A stretch of DNA of 60,000 bases from Tubiluchus corallicola (lineage: Eukaryota; Priapulida; Priapulimorpha; Priapulimorphida; Tubiluchidae), in assembly GCA_030141605.1 (NCBI GenBank), contig JAQGDQ010000152.1, forward strand, positions 126,001 through 186,000, written 5' to 3'. The position numbers were made by a program, and so were the translations under genes. The notes beneath the pieces were generated by a model. It did not search any database, was not told the DNA's origin, and saw nothing but the letters and a program-made list of their open reading frames with translations. Numbering within the stretch: position 1 is the first letter of the stretch; each line of letters starts with the position of its first letter. Shown one piece after another: positions 43,717 to 56,559 of this stretch.

Positions 43717-46379
43717 TGCACTTTTTAATTTTGCTTGTTTTTTGATCTTTGATCAGTTGCTTTGAATAATTCTTTACTTAATTAGTTATTCTAACCAGAA
43801 CAGGTTTGTTTACTATTAATTTCGTTGTTTCATTTGCGTTTCTACGCATGGGAATTCCCTGTAACATTGTGGCAGTTGTGTAAAACTTATGCTTTGCTCA
43901 CAATTTGCAGATGTAACTAACAAAATTAATGTAACATTGAGGTTATAATTAAGACTGTAATGTATTCTAAACCTGTTATACGTAGATATGTTTTAAGATG
44001 TCGAAAAGCCCTTTAGATTTTTTATACAGCGTTTTTTGGCAAGTACGCGGAAACCTGTATTTGTCTGATAGAATTTTTATTTTGGTTCATCCTGTATATA
44101 GATGATTAGTGAATCCCCATCCCTACGTCTGTGATTTATGTAAAATTGTAAACAAAATTTATCATTTGTGTCACTGGTATGTTAACAGTTGATAAATTGC
44201 ATTATATTTGCATACTTTGTTTTATACATGTATAGTATTGTAATTTTTGTGTATAGAATTGTCCTTATTGAATTTGTTTTAAGGCTGGAAAATTAAGAAA
44301 AACTGGTCACGTATAGTGCGGATATAGCTGTGTTGATGTGTCAGCTAAGGCATTGTTCACACCTACATATGTCATGATGCATGAACATAATTTTTATGTT
44401 GCTTTGCTGTTTTGGAGCTGAAGAAAGTTTTGTTTTTATTTTTAGAGTGAAAGTACAGTGAAGATAATTTAGCTAAAATGTTTGCTTTAAAATAAATAAT
44501 GCAATAATTATACTTTAACAGTAGGAAAACATATGTTTCAATTTTGAGGCCTTTGTAAAATAATAATGTTTTTACTAGTTGCTGTGTTAAAGTTTTTTGT
44601 ATCTAAGCAGTCTCACACCCATTTTTAAACTAAAGAAATTTCAAGGTTTAATCATGTTATGTATTCACAGTACTAAATGTTTTTTATTTCGTCTCTGTTA
44701 TAAAATCTGAAATGACATTTGTCATTTTACTCATCGTAGATTTTACGTTTGCATGCCAAAATCTGTGATTAGTGGTAAATATGTGCTCACTGCAGACAAC
44801 GGATGATTTTGCTCACAACAAGAGTAACCTCAACAACAACTTTCGTGATTCAGAAAACATCCAAAATTCGTGTTGGATGCAGAAAACTGCTTACTATAAG
44901 TATGTTAGGAAAATTCAGTGTTTTTGTTAAATTTTACTAATTACGTAAGTGTAATTAATGCATTTTCTAATGTATCCTAGCTTGAAAAAGACTAGTTATG
45001 TTATTCATACTACAGCATAAAAAAGTGTGTTTACAACATGTGGTGCCATCCACAGAGATTTTAGCTAATAACACCTAGCATCTTATTCTGCTTGAGCGTT
45101 ATTATGTATACTTATTGTAGTGAACTGTGTCCCATAATGGCAAGACTTAGTTTTGTTTATGTCAAGGTGCAAATTGCTAAATCTAATAGCAGATTATTGA
45201 TTTTTTTGCATCTTGGGGTGTTTGGGGTTTTGTTAACTGGTTCTTGATAAAACAGTTGGTTATGACTTAGTCGCTGTCCTCTTCATTTTATGTAATTATT
45301 TTTTACATTGCTTTTATGAGCAAGCCTTTTCACTGTTTCTTTGTGCTGTAAGTCAAAGGTTAAGTGAACTCCAGCAACACGTCTTAACTACATCCGTCAT
45401 GTGGGCAAAGTAAAACCGCCTGCCACATCAGTTCATTAACTTCAGTTGATTTACTTAACATATTTTACTTAATTATGCATTAGTCTGCGCGTAGAGTGAT
45501 TTACTAGCACGATCTTGCTTGGGAACAGGAAAAAATGAACTAGGTAAGGTCGTAGTTAGCTGTTAAAACTGTTACTATTGCATTAGCTTGGGCTGCAAGG
45601 CGTTGTCTGGTTCATTTAACCTTTGACCTTTTCACGATCATTATGAATGCTGGAACTGTGAAAAGGCTTATTGTTGACTTTTGCATTTGCGTTGAGTACG
45701 TGTTAATCACTGAAGCATCGGTAATGCTTATTATTTGTGAGTAGACTTAATATATTGTACATGTATAAACTACATTCTTCTATACATTTGATTTTGATTG
45801 AGTGAAATTCATCAATTTATGTGACTGTCAGTTTAACCTGATGTTTGTAGAAGAGTAGTAAGCTTAGCTAAACGCTCAGTGATTTTAAAACGATGCGTTG
45901 CGAAGAATTATTGATTTTTTTTTTAAAAGCTGTTGTTATCATATTTGTACATAACGCTGGTTATTACTTATAATTTTAAAAGCGTCTGTAGTCTTATTAT
46001 TGCCAGTAATGAATTATTATTAAAAATAAATTTCCAGGGTTGTTGTTATTAAAATACGCCTATGGAATTTTGTTTTGTCTCTTGTGACGGTTGTCGTTAG
46101 TTGACCACACGTCAAGTTTTCTCTTTTTGCATTTGAATTTGTTATGTCTACGTTTGCTTGATTTGTTACTGCTTTAATTATAAGCCATTAATGGTTTTAC
46201 ATGCAATTAATAAAGATTTAGAATGCGGTAAACGTATTTAACCATTGCTTCGCGCATTGCAAAGCTTTTTTCTGAATTATCTTTTTAAGGTTGGTTTGGG
46301 CGTATATGTTTGTTTATGTACAGTTTTTAGGACTGTTTGAAGCTTCGTTCAGCTTGACTTTGCAGATAAACGAAGTATG
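43717..46379 (+). other. Intergenic, no feature seen
   Basis: Long AT-rich stretch with no recognised gene, repeat array or transposon end. Confidence 0.55.
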
Positions 46380-46380
46380 T

Positions 46381-46990
46381 GTTTCTTGAAGAGAACGCTA
46401 GAGTTAGGGGAGAGGGCAAAATAGAGAAAGAGAACGACAGAGGGAGGGAGAGAGTGGGTGTTTCTTAAAGAGAGCGCTAGAGTTATAAGAGAGAGGGCAA
46501 AAGAGAGAGAGAACGACAGAGGGAGGGAGAGAGTGGGTGTTTCTTAAAGAGAGCGCTAAAGTTATAAGGGAGAGGGAAAGAGAGAGAGAGAACGACAGAG
46601 GGAAGGAGGGAGAGAGTGGGTGTTTCTTAAAGAGAGCGCTAAAGTTATAAGGGAGAGGGAAAGAGAGAGAGAGAGAACGACAGAGGGAAGGAGGGAGAGA
46701 GTGGGTGTTTCTTAAAGAGAGCGCTAGAGTCATAAGGGAGAGGGAAAGAGAGAGAGAGAGAACGACAGAGGGAAGGAGGGAGAGAGTGGGCGTTTCTTAA
46801 AGAAAGCGCTGGAGTTATAAGGGAGAGAGAGAGAGGGCAAGAGAGAGAGAACCACGGGGAGGAGGAGAGTGGGTGTTTCTTAAAGAAAGCGCTGGAGTTA
46901 TAAGAGAGAGGGGAAAGAGAGAGAACGACAGAGGAAGGGAGAGAGGAAAGAGGCAGAGGAGGATCGCGAGAATGTTAAGGAGCAAGACAG
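46381..46990 (+). repeat. GA-rich minisatellite, 79-85-bp unit, about 7 copies
   Basis: Landmark GTTTCTTAAAGAGAGCGCT recurs at about 46381, 46460, 46539, 46622, 46707, 46792 and 46875. Between landmarks are GAGAGA runs and GAACGACAGAGGGA. Confidence 0.92.
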
Positions 46991-47494
46991 ATGTTAAGAG
47001 GGGGGGGTGAGTCAATTTGATTTGTTAACATTCATAATTAGTAGGCGAAAATATATTGCCCGTGGGAACCAGAAAACTGAAGAATGGTTTGGAATTGTGA
47101 GAGTTGTTTTACAATAATCTGCCGTTCGCCATTTATAATCTTAAAATGACCTCTGAATATTATAGTTTAGTAATAGCTCGTTTCGTCGCAAGCTTTGAAA
47201 TCATTATTTTGCAATGCACGCATTTCGAGATTGTTATAAATTAAAGACCAGATTTTAACGCCGCTTTCCACCCTAAATGCCCGTGAGATATGTAAACGCC
47301 GTTCAACTTGCTCCATTGAGAGTTTCCACATGATTTTTTAAAGGCGTGTTATTTTGCAGATTCCCCAGTAGGGGTCGCATTTTAAATGTGAACATGGTCG
47401 TACAAAACAACGATCACAACGACGACTGAAAGTTGCTGTGGTACTGCGGTGGCGACGACAACAACATGAAGAAAATGACAATACAATAACACCG

Positions 47495-47523
47495 TCAACA
47501 GCAGCAGCAGCAACAACAACAAC
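47495..47523 (+). repeat. Short CAG/CAA trinucleotide run
   Basis: CAGCAGCAGCAGCAACAACA-type run in intergenic DNA. Confidence 0.85.
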
Positions 47524-47639
47524 GTACAGCAGTTGCGAAAAGCAACAAAGTTGCGTTAATGCTCAAATATTTTACATTTTGCTTCAGTCGATTTGCTAAA
47601 GCTATTTTCCACATCGTTGTTTCCTCTTCTATCATGTTG

Positions 47640-48174
<535 letters not shown>

Positions 48175-48939
48175 GTTCTAACAGCATTACATCACGCATA
48201 TAATAATATGACTCACTCTTACTCACTCTGCCTTTGACTCACAACCAACGCAAAAATACCTCCACGCTCAACTAACCGAACAGTCCTTTTGTTTCACTTA
48301 GCTAAACGTTGAGTTAGCATTAATAAAATTTAGAGCACAGTAGAGCATTTCTCATAATTTGCTAAACACATCACAAACATAGGAGTAAGTTTTTAGACAA
48401 GGATGCAGTACTATAGTAGCCAGTTTCAACCTCAGCACAGTCACCAACTAGAAATTTACCCTATGTGATAAAATTCAATAATCTAGCCTTTTTTTTATTT
48501 ACATCGTTTTTTAGATAGTTGTCTTGCTTCTTGCTTTTTTCTAATTTTTTCTTTATAATGTTTATTTTTTAAATTTGTTTTTTACCTGTTGACCGTTTTC
48601 CGTCGTCGTTTTTATTTGTTTTCTTTTTTATTGTTTTTGTCTTTGATTTTGCTTGTTTATTTTATTAGGATTGTCCTTCTACCCACTGATTTTCAACGCC
48701 ATCTTTCTTGCCTACTACTGTTGTATTTCGTATCATTTTTACCTAATGCTTTTGTCACTTGATTTTAGACTTTCGATTACAGTTACATTAATTCTGTTTT
48801 TCACTTTTTTGTGAAGATTTTTATCTTAGCATTCATTACTTTTAATTTTTCTTGCTTTTGGTGTTTCTACAATAATTAATATTCCTCCATTCTTTTCACT
48901 ATGTCTTTCATTTTCTCTTACATGCTCTTACACAAACTG

Positions 48940-49215
48940 TCAACATCATCGTCGTCGTCATCATCACCATCATCATCGCCGTTGTGAGCATGACCTTTAT
49001 CGTCGTCATCATCTTCATGATAGTCATCATCATCATCAACAACAATAGCATAATCGTCATCATCATTGTCGTCGTCATCATCATCATCACCGCCGACAAC
49101 ATCATCATCATCACCGCCGACATCATCATCATCTTCACTGTTGTGAGCATCAACTTTATCGTCGTCATCATCTTCATGATAGTCATCATCAATAACAGCA
49201 CAATCGTCATCACCA
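48940..49215 (+). repeat. ATC trinucleotide-rich block with internal duplication
   Basis: CATCAT runs dominate. The stretch TTATCGTCGTCATCATCTTC followed by ATGATAGTCATCATCA occurs near 48992 and again near 49156, so a unit of about 160 bp was duplicated. Confidence 0.9.
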
Positions 49216-49576
49216 TTGTCATGAATAGTCTTAAGGATGCATTAGACAAACATAATTGCAGTTATGTTACAAAAAAATGTAGTGTAAATGTGGCAGGGGT
49301 TATAAAGTTTGACTAGGAAGAGATTCTCGTTCAATGATCGTTGTTGACTACAGCCGTTCATTTGCATGGCCTGTCTCAGTTTCGATTCTAGCCTTTATCA
49401 TTTAATTACAAACTTGCATCGACTTTATTTTACAAGTATAAAAAACTCCTTTTTTGGAAGGTGAAAGTTGCCTGGTTTAAAACCTCGATAAACAACCTTA
49501 ATAGACTAATTAATTAAGCTGGGAGCGTAGTAAATTAGTACATCCTACGTGCCTGGCTACCTGCGTGTGTTGCGCG

Positions 49577-49583
49577 TATAAAA
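49577..49583 (+). promoter_or_regulatory. TATA box of the TGF-beta ligand gene
   Basis: TATAAAA lies 55 nt upstream of the ATG. A start-site-like TCACAG is at 49608-49613, about 31-33 nt downstream of the TATA box. This predicts a 5' UTR of only about 22 nt. Confidence 0.65.
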
Positions 49584-49631
49584 GTGCGGGTCGAGACACA
49601 CAGGTGATCACAGTTATCTCACGCGCATCCA

Positions 49632-49923
49632 ATGATGAAGCAGGTAAACTTTTTCTTCTTCGCGGCATTCGGTTGCCTAGTTTTTCAAAAATTTTTAGCA
49701 GTTCGGGGGAGGCCTGCAACCTTAGACCCCGGCATGGAGGCATTTCAAGAGTTGATGTTGGACAAACTTGGTCTTAAAGAAGTACCAAGCGTGCATGTAG
49801 ACGGTCCACCCAACGAGTACATGGTTCAACTGACCAAAGCTTTGAATCGATACACTAGAGAGCGAAGCCAATTTCTTCCTAATGATAATCAGATATCGAT
49901 CACAAGTTATAAATCTCAAAACG
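49632..49923 (+). CDS. TGF-beta ligand exon 1 (signal peptide, start of prodomain)
   Basis: Two adjacent ATGs (49632 and 49635) follow the TATA box; I use the first. The exon ends one base into a Gly codon at the donor GTAAGT (49924). It encodes the signal peptide and a prodomain start with MEAFQELMLDKLGLKEVP. Confidence 0.88.
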
Positions 49924-52900
49924 GTAAGTTGATTTCCATTATAGTTTTTTCATTAATTCAAATTTTTGGTATTTTCAGACTAATAACTTGTCTTTTTCAA
50001 GAGCGTCAGATTAACTTGTGTTTGCAAGCTGTTCACTCGCTTTTTGGCAATTGTCCACTCTATTATAACTGTTTGTGATTTTCAACAAAACCTCAAACAA
50101 CGAGTAACGATTGATTTTATGTTTTTAAATGAAATTTAATCTTATTGTTGTTGTTATAGACCTTCCTGCTTCGAAACATGAGTTGATGTTCATAATATTA
50201 TCACGTCATATTCACTCAAAGCACCTGTTCTATCATTCTACTACGCATAATTTATTTTTGTTAAAACAATCGATTAAATTAAACACGTTTAACTATTCTA
50301 ATGCTTATAATTCTCGAGATTTTTTAGTAAAACAATATTATTTGTTAATATCATTGTAACTTCTGCATTTAATTTATATGAACAATTGTTAAATCGAACC
50401 GCGATTTCAAAGCACCTCTCAAGAATATGTCAAAATATATTTTTCAAGAACTATTTAATTTATATCTTAAGCACCAAAATTAGCTCCATTTTCCACAAAT
50501 GAAAAGAAAATGTACAGCTTGTCAGACCAATTTTTAGTGAGCCGCTGCCCTCAAAGTTTGTGCGTGTGTGAGCCTGGGGTTCGAATACCGATTTTTCATT
50601 TTTTCACTGTCCCTTTTTTCACCAAAATTGTTATATGAAGGTCTACGTGTATTTCGATTCTTATTTTCCAAACGAGGAATTAAGTTTGTCGTTAAAGTGA
50701 GATGTTTATGCTGGATTGTGGATTTTATGTTCTTAAAAAATAGATTTAGCTAAGTTGTTCTAATCGTAATTTTTTGATATTTTTGCATAAACAGCATTCT
50801 GCAATGTACTCGATATTGTAGCAGCAAACCAGCCGTTAATTGTTTAGATGTGTGTCATAATTTATTGAATCACTATTGTATTATAAACCTAAAAATGTGA
50901 CAACAACATAAAAAAGCAAGACAGATTAATAAATTATTACTGAAAGAGACTCAAACACGTTCATAGAAATACAGACATCATACACCTTTCTGATACGTTA
51001 CCAAGATCAAAAAAAGTTTGAAAACTTCATTCCTAAATTCATATTAAAGATTAAGCTTGTATAGTACATGACGCATGTTCAGATTCTCAGTAAGTGACAG
51101 AATGGCCCATAGTTTACTTCTGTTCATAAATGTTGATATATTTTTGCAATGTCCGAATAGCAATCTCTTATTCATTCTCATTCACATCATTTCACTAACC
51201 TGATCCTACTAATTCTCATCTCCTGCACTCACCACTATCATTCTATCATTTTTACCTTCTCTTTCTTGCACTCTAACACCAGCACCATTAATTGTATTAT
51301 AGTCACACAAGTAATGCTTCTGACTATAATGCAAGCAACAATTTATATAGATATCATGCCATGTCAATTTCATTATGAAACCAATGTAACTAATTATGTT
51401 ATCATAATGTATATTGCTATATTGTATTGTTGTTTGGTGTTTTCGTTATAAAATTAAAAAAATAAAAATAAAAAAGAATTAAATAATAGATTAAGAACTT
51501 AATTAACGGCGGGCGAGCACAACTATTGATGACATCACATACAAATATAATTTTCAACAGTAAAAATATTCCAGGGTGTTTGTACGTGTTCGCAAAAACA
51601 GAAAATTGAAGTACAGTGCTACTGTAAGATATTCAGTGTGTATTACTAAAACTAGGTAAGTTTTAAGATAAAATTTCAAATTTTAAATTTACCGCTAAGC
51701 TCACGCATGAGCTGTTGAACGTGTGTAGTTTCCTTACAAACTAACACATCTGAATTGAAACGTACAGCACCTGTTTTTTTGCATTGCGCTTCCGAAATAT
51801 AGGCGCTGGTGCCCGTCTTACTAACGGTCAGATTTTGCTAAAGTATTATAAGCTCCATTCCAGCAATAGTTAATTTATTATCCTTGGGTTTATTAAAGGA
51901 AGACAGGACGATTTTTCATATACTACCCTTTTCAACTCCGATAAAAAGTAGACATTTTAACACAATTAGTACTGCAAAAGAGTTTCTGATAATTAAATAA
52001 TAGATTAAAAACTTAATTAACGACGGGCGAGCCCAACTATTGATGACATGGCAAACTAACATAATTTTCAACAGCAAAAATATTTCACGAGCGAGTTGCA
52101 TGTGTTTGCGAAAGTGCAAATTGATGTACAATGCTACTGTAAGAGATTCAGTGTGCTGTTCTAAAACTAAAAAGTTTTAAGATAGAAATTCAAATTTCAA
52201 ACATACCACTGTGCTCATGCATGAGCTGTCGAACGTGTGTAGTTCGTCACAAACTAACGCATCTAAACTGAAAGGTACAGCACCTGTTTTTTGTGCAATG
52301 CATTTCCGAAATGCAGGCGCTAGTCCCCATCTAACTAGCGAATGGCGAAATGCATGTAATAGCGAAGAACTAGTGGCGCGAACGCAAAATTGTGTTTGTG
52401 TGATAATAATTCTTTCACGTAAGTCATTTTTGAAAAAAATAGTATGTTTCCTATCAATATTTTAAAGAGTAGATTGTTTTGACCAGTTTGAGATCGGCTC
52501 CGCTTTTGCTTTAACACTTGGTTATCGGACCTTTTCTCTTTCACACGAGAATTCATTGGGAGATTCCTGGAACGATTCTGTCTTTAAACTACCTTGAACG
52601 AAACTTGACACAGCAAGTAAACGTACGACGAAACATTCCCATGCCAAGGGCTTGACCCTAAGTCAAGGCATAATTATTATGACTTGCATATCCTACCACG
52701 GACATAGACGGTGTAACGTACACAATAATGTAGAAGAGAATTTATTATACAATTTAAGTCAAAACAGAGAAGTTTGAGTGACGCCCTTGGAAGGTGAAAT
52801 GGGTGCATGACGCTGTTGGAAGGACAGTTGGAGGGTAAAACTTGGTGGAATTAAATCAGTTATAGCAGGGCAAGAGAATTACGCGTAAAATTTGTCGCAT

Positions 52901-55900
52901 GACATTATCGGTATTTAAAGGAAAGACCAAACATTCTGCAAAGTTAGATTTATGTCAATGTATGCAAAAATGTTACAATGATTTAGTCATAAAAGTGAGT
53001 AATTAGTAAAATCACTTTCGCGGTAATTTCGCTCTTGTACGCTCCTATTTTTAACTCTTATTCTTCTACCACTGTATGAAAAATAGTCAATTTCTCTCTA
53101 AAAAATATTCAAACTTTTTACAAAAAATTAGATAGTTTATTTTGTGATATGTTTACACGAATATTACGTAACCTGCAGAAGTTTGAATTAATTTAACCAG
53201 TGCGTTGTTACGGAAAAGCTACGATGCGCTTACGAAAACTCACGAGGTCCACCAGTTACGTCATAATTTTCAAATGGCTGCTAACAATTGGTCTGAAAAC
53301 ATTACATACAGCGGTAACATATTTTTTGTTTAAACATATTTATTTAAATATACGTAATTATCAGGAGCAAGCTGCTTAACTCAAGATTAGTATAAACTGA
53401 CTTTATGCTTTATTGACTTTATTGATTTTAGACGACTTTGATTGATTATATGATTTTATTGACTTTAGACGCTTTATAGACGTTTTTTCTCAAATTCCTT
53501 TGTAATTAACCCAACATGCTAAGTGACTTGCCTTTTCTTTTAAAGAGAATATTACAAATAATAATCTGATATAAGTGAAGAACAACAACTTGTTGAATAC
53601 AAGACTAATTAACTGACTGACCAATTATATAACCCAGTACGACTTATTTAATGCAATCAGGAATCCAGCACTCGATGGCAGAGCCAGTCTTATGTGGCAA
53701 GACCAGAATCTAAAGAGTTATTCGTTGATTAGCCGATCAAAAGCATGTTAAAATTACATTTTAAAGCAGTTTGGTGTTCTGCAAGCTTCTACGCTTCATT
53801 ACGGGACACATTTATGGTGGGCAATACTGCCCATAGTAGCACTTGGCTATCTATCGGGAACGCTCTTCTTAAATGAGATGCTAAATCAACAGTGGTGAAC
53901 GTGTCACTTCAAATTCTACGCATCCTCTTCACCAAATGAAATAACGGAAGCAGTGTGACAGATGAAGCCACCCAGAAGCAGTCTCCCTGTGGCCACCCAT
54001 CCAACTACATGTTTTTTCTCATTATATAATCAGTATTTCATAACTTAATTGATTATGGCTGTACTGTCTGATTCGCATAGTACAAAAATTTTCACAAGCT
54101 TAAAATAAGAAAAACAAAAGTTCTCTCTCTCCCTTCTCTCTTTCTTTCTCTCTATCTCTCTTCCCCTCTCTTTCTCTCTGTCTCTCTTTCTCCCTCTCTT
54201 TCTTTCTCTCTATCTCTCTTTTTAATATCTCTCTCTCTCTTTCTCTCTCTCCCCCTCTCTCTCTCTCTTGCTGTATGTCGCTGTATGTTTCTACATTGCG
54301 TTTCTTTTAAAAAATTATATATTTTGCAATTTACAGTGTGGTGCAATTCAACGCTGTACTTGTAATGATAATTTAACATAATTTATATATTTTCATTCTG
54401 GATTACCCAATTTTTCAGTCGATTTTCCGATCACTTTTGATGTTTGCAAAATAAATTAGCGGTCTTTTTTCGTGCTTATTTGGTCTTCTTGCTTTGTTGT
54501 TGTTTTTTTAGCTGACAAATATCCTAAGAAAAGTTTTTTGCACCCTGTCGAAATGTTTAAGTTTGTACTTTTCTGAAAAATCACCAGAGCAAAACAAAAT
54601 TGCTAAGGTCCGCCGGTTGTAGAGTGTGGCACCGGGTTAAAATGTGAAATGTTCCACCTCATCTGCGTTCAACGTTGTTCTTATCAAGGCACTTAATTTA
54701 AGGCTAAAACTAGGGAATTAAAATACTGTCAGCCAGGCACTCCTCATACAGAGAGGTAATCAATCATTACAATTATTATATGGTCAATATTTTAATAATA
54801 ATAAGCACATCTTCATGAAAATTCCCCAGGTAGGTATAAAGCAAAAACATCGTTTGGAGAAAGTTAGTGCGCCGCAAACACGTGAAACACGGTCGACGTT
54901 TGGAACAGTGCCAATTTGTTGTTTTGTGTTGTAGAAAGTTGGAACAATGCCAAGTTCTAGTAAAAGGAAAAACCAACCCTCGAACGACTTTATCACAACA
55001 CAATCCATGCGTATAAATGTTTTGCTTAAAATTGTTAAAGAAATCTAAATCTCCCGCCAAACCAGCATGGCTTTTTTTTTAAAAAATGACGTTTTGCTGG
55101 TGTTTGTTGGGCAGTATGAATGCCGTGAAGGCAAGCTGTAGTGCTGGGCAGTATGAATGCCGTGAAAGCAAGCTGTAGTGATGGGCAGCATGAATGCCGT
55201 GAAGGCAAGCTGTAGTGATGGTACGCGTTGGAAGATCTCTACAGTTCACTCAGAACTTTCGTTGTTCTAGCGTTGTGTTTAACTGTGTTTATGTAAAAGT
55301 TTGTCAGTGGATCAATTACGAAAACTTTTAAAGTGGTTACATAGCTTTAATCCACAGTACTTCAAAATTATCTAATACATACATTTGTACCTTTCTCTTT
55401 GCAGGGAATGATTCACATAGAAAACTTAGGTTTTCTATTGCAATGGATGAACATTTACTAGCAAAGCTTCATGCCACAGAATTGGTGCTGTCTGTTCCAT
55501 CGTTAGAAACGACAGAAGAAATGTACGAAATCAGCATCAATGGCCGCACCGTTTACGTAGCAGCCGAGCGAAGAGACGAAACCTTCCTCGCGTTTTCATT
55601 GACCAGCGCCATCAAACGGGAAATCGCAACACAAACCGAAAAAGGTCAAATGCGGTTAACAATCAAATTGAAACACGTGAACCACGAGCTGTACACTAAG
55701 CCTCCTAGCGGCAGCAACAGGAGTTGGTTCGAGCCAATACTGGTGTTTTATTTCAACATCAGACCTCAAGACATTGCAGACTTCTACACGAGTTCGGCAG
55801 ACGACGACGAATCAACGTCACATAAAGTCACAAAGAGACAAAGTGGACCTGCCGTGTGTGCACTGCACTCATGGACAGTAAACTTTGCTGACATTGGCTG

Positions 55901-56183
55901 GGATTTCATCTCAGAGCCAACTTCTGTAGAAGCCAATTTCTGCAACGGCGATTGTCCAGCTGAGGCAATACACTCGGATCCTTATTTCAACAGTACCACT
56001 AACGCATTTTTTCGCTCCATGTACAGAATGCGACAGGGTGACACAGCAGCCAGATTCTTGCCCAGACCGACCTGTGGCGTGTCGGGTTACAGCCCAATAT
56101 CTGTCCTGTATGTTGATTCTGATGGTAATTCGAAAGTTCAGATGGTGCTAAATGCCGTAGCTCGAAATTGTGGGTGTATTTAA
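49632..56183 (+). CDS. TGF-beta superfamily ligand precursor (2 exons, six-cysteine knot)
   Basis: CDS: 49632-49923 and 55405-56183; 356 residues. Secreted signalling precursor. Residues 1-25 are a signal peptide (hydrophobic VNFFFFAAFGCLVF core). Residues 26-242 form the prodomain, with KLRFSI and LHATELVLSV typical of BMP-type prodomains and one N-glycosylation site (NRS). Cleavage is likely after KR at 241-242; the P4 residue is Val, so it is not a classical RXXR furin site. The mature chain is 114 residues with CALHSWTVNFADIGWDF, ANFCNGDCP, FNSTTNAFF, SPISVLYVD and terminal NCGCI. Spacing of the GWDF...FC stretch is TGF-beta/GDF8-like, while NST matches the BMP glycosylation site. It has PTC where the family has CC, so the interchain cysteine is missing. 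Subfamily not assigned. Confidence 0.93.
49924..50995 (+). other. TGF-beta ligand intron, first part, with a tRNA-like B-box
   Basis: AT-rich. GGGGTTCGAATACCG at 50577-50591 contains a near-perfect B-box, but the matching A-box and stems are not convincing. No exon was found. Confidence 0.45.
50996..51475 (+). repeat. Dispersed repeat copy 2
   Basis: Nearly identical to 31474-31960 and in the same orientation, including the A-rich end. The hairpin arms are TTGTATTATAGTCA (51292-51305) and TGACTATAATGCAA (51321-51334). The single arm change still allows G-U pairing in RNA. Confidence 0.8.
51478..52341 (+). repeat. 350-bp direct duplication (51478-51828 and 51992-52341)
   Basis: The two segments share ATTAAATAATAGATTAA, GGGCGAGC, AACTATTGATGACAT, TTTAAGATA, GCTCA..CATGAGCTGT, GAACGTGTGTAGTT and GGTACAGCACCTGTTTTTT in the same order. 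About 160 bp of unrelated sequence separates them. Divergence looks moderate. Confidence 0.88.
52342..54120 (+). other. TGF-beta ligand intron, middle part
   Basis: AT-rich. GGAATCCAGCACTCGATGGC and on (53660-53684) matches the reversed 3' part of the tRNA-like repeat at 5928-6045. No exon was found. Confidence 0.45.
54121..54268 (+). repeat. CT-rich low-complexity tract in ligand intron
   Basis: CTCTCT and CTTTCT runs interrupted by short AT segments. Confidence 0.9.
55105..55218 (+). repeat. 37-bp tandem repeat, 3 copies, in ligand intron
   Basis: Three units contain GGGCAGTATGAATGCCGTGA followed by AGGCAAGCTGTAGTG, with few differences. The array lies about 190 nt before exon 2. Confidence 0.93.
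55405..56183 (+). CDS. TGF-beta ligand exon 2 (prodomain and mature ligand)
   Basis: Acceptor CTCTTTGCAG ends at 55404 and completes the Gly codon. The exon holds the rest of the prodomain and the whole mature ligand, ending in CGCI and a TAA stop. Base composition is clearly coding-like compared with the AT-rich flanks. Confidence 0.95.
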
Positions 56184-56553
56184 CGGACCTGAAGATTTAA
56201 ATTCAGATTGACCATTGGTCACAATGAGCGAATACATGTCAATTAATCACTGACAAAATGTGGCTGGTTTTTGAGAGGACTGAATGGATTGAATGATTCG
56301 ATAATCATCTTTTTTGTGTTCTCAGATTAATAAGGACCTCTTGTACATCTTACATGTATCCGATGTTCATTTTGGTGGAACAATCGTGGAAAATATACAG
56401 TAGGCGAGTTATATGAATTGTTTCAAAGCAACTCAGTGAACTTTTACAGTATTTCGTAAGGACATTGCCGAGACACAAGAAGTGAAACGTTCTCTTAAAT
56501 AATTTTGCACTGATCAGTGCATCAACCTAAAAATACGAGACACATGGTATGGG

Positions 56554-56559
56554 AATAAA
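56554..56559 (+). promoter_or_regulatory. Candidate polyadenylation signal of the ligand gene
   Basis: First AATAAA after the stop, about 370 nt downstream. Two overlapping AATAAA words at 57093-57102 are alternatives. Confidence 0.5.

Noticed and set aside
48908-49316. Met- or Ile-rich frames on both strands
   Set aside because: They are products of ATC/GAT trinucleotide runs.
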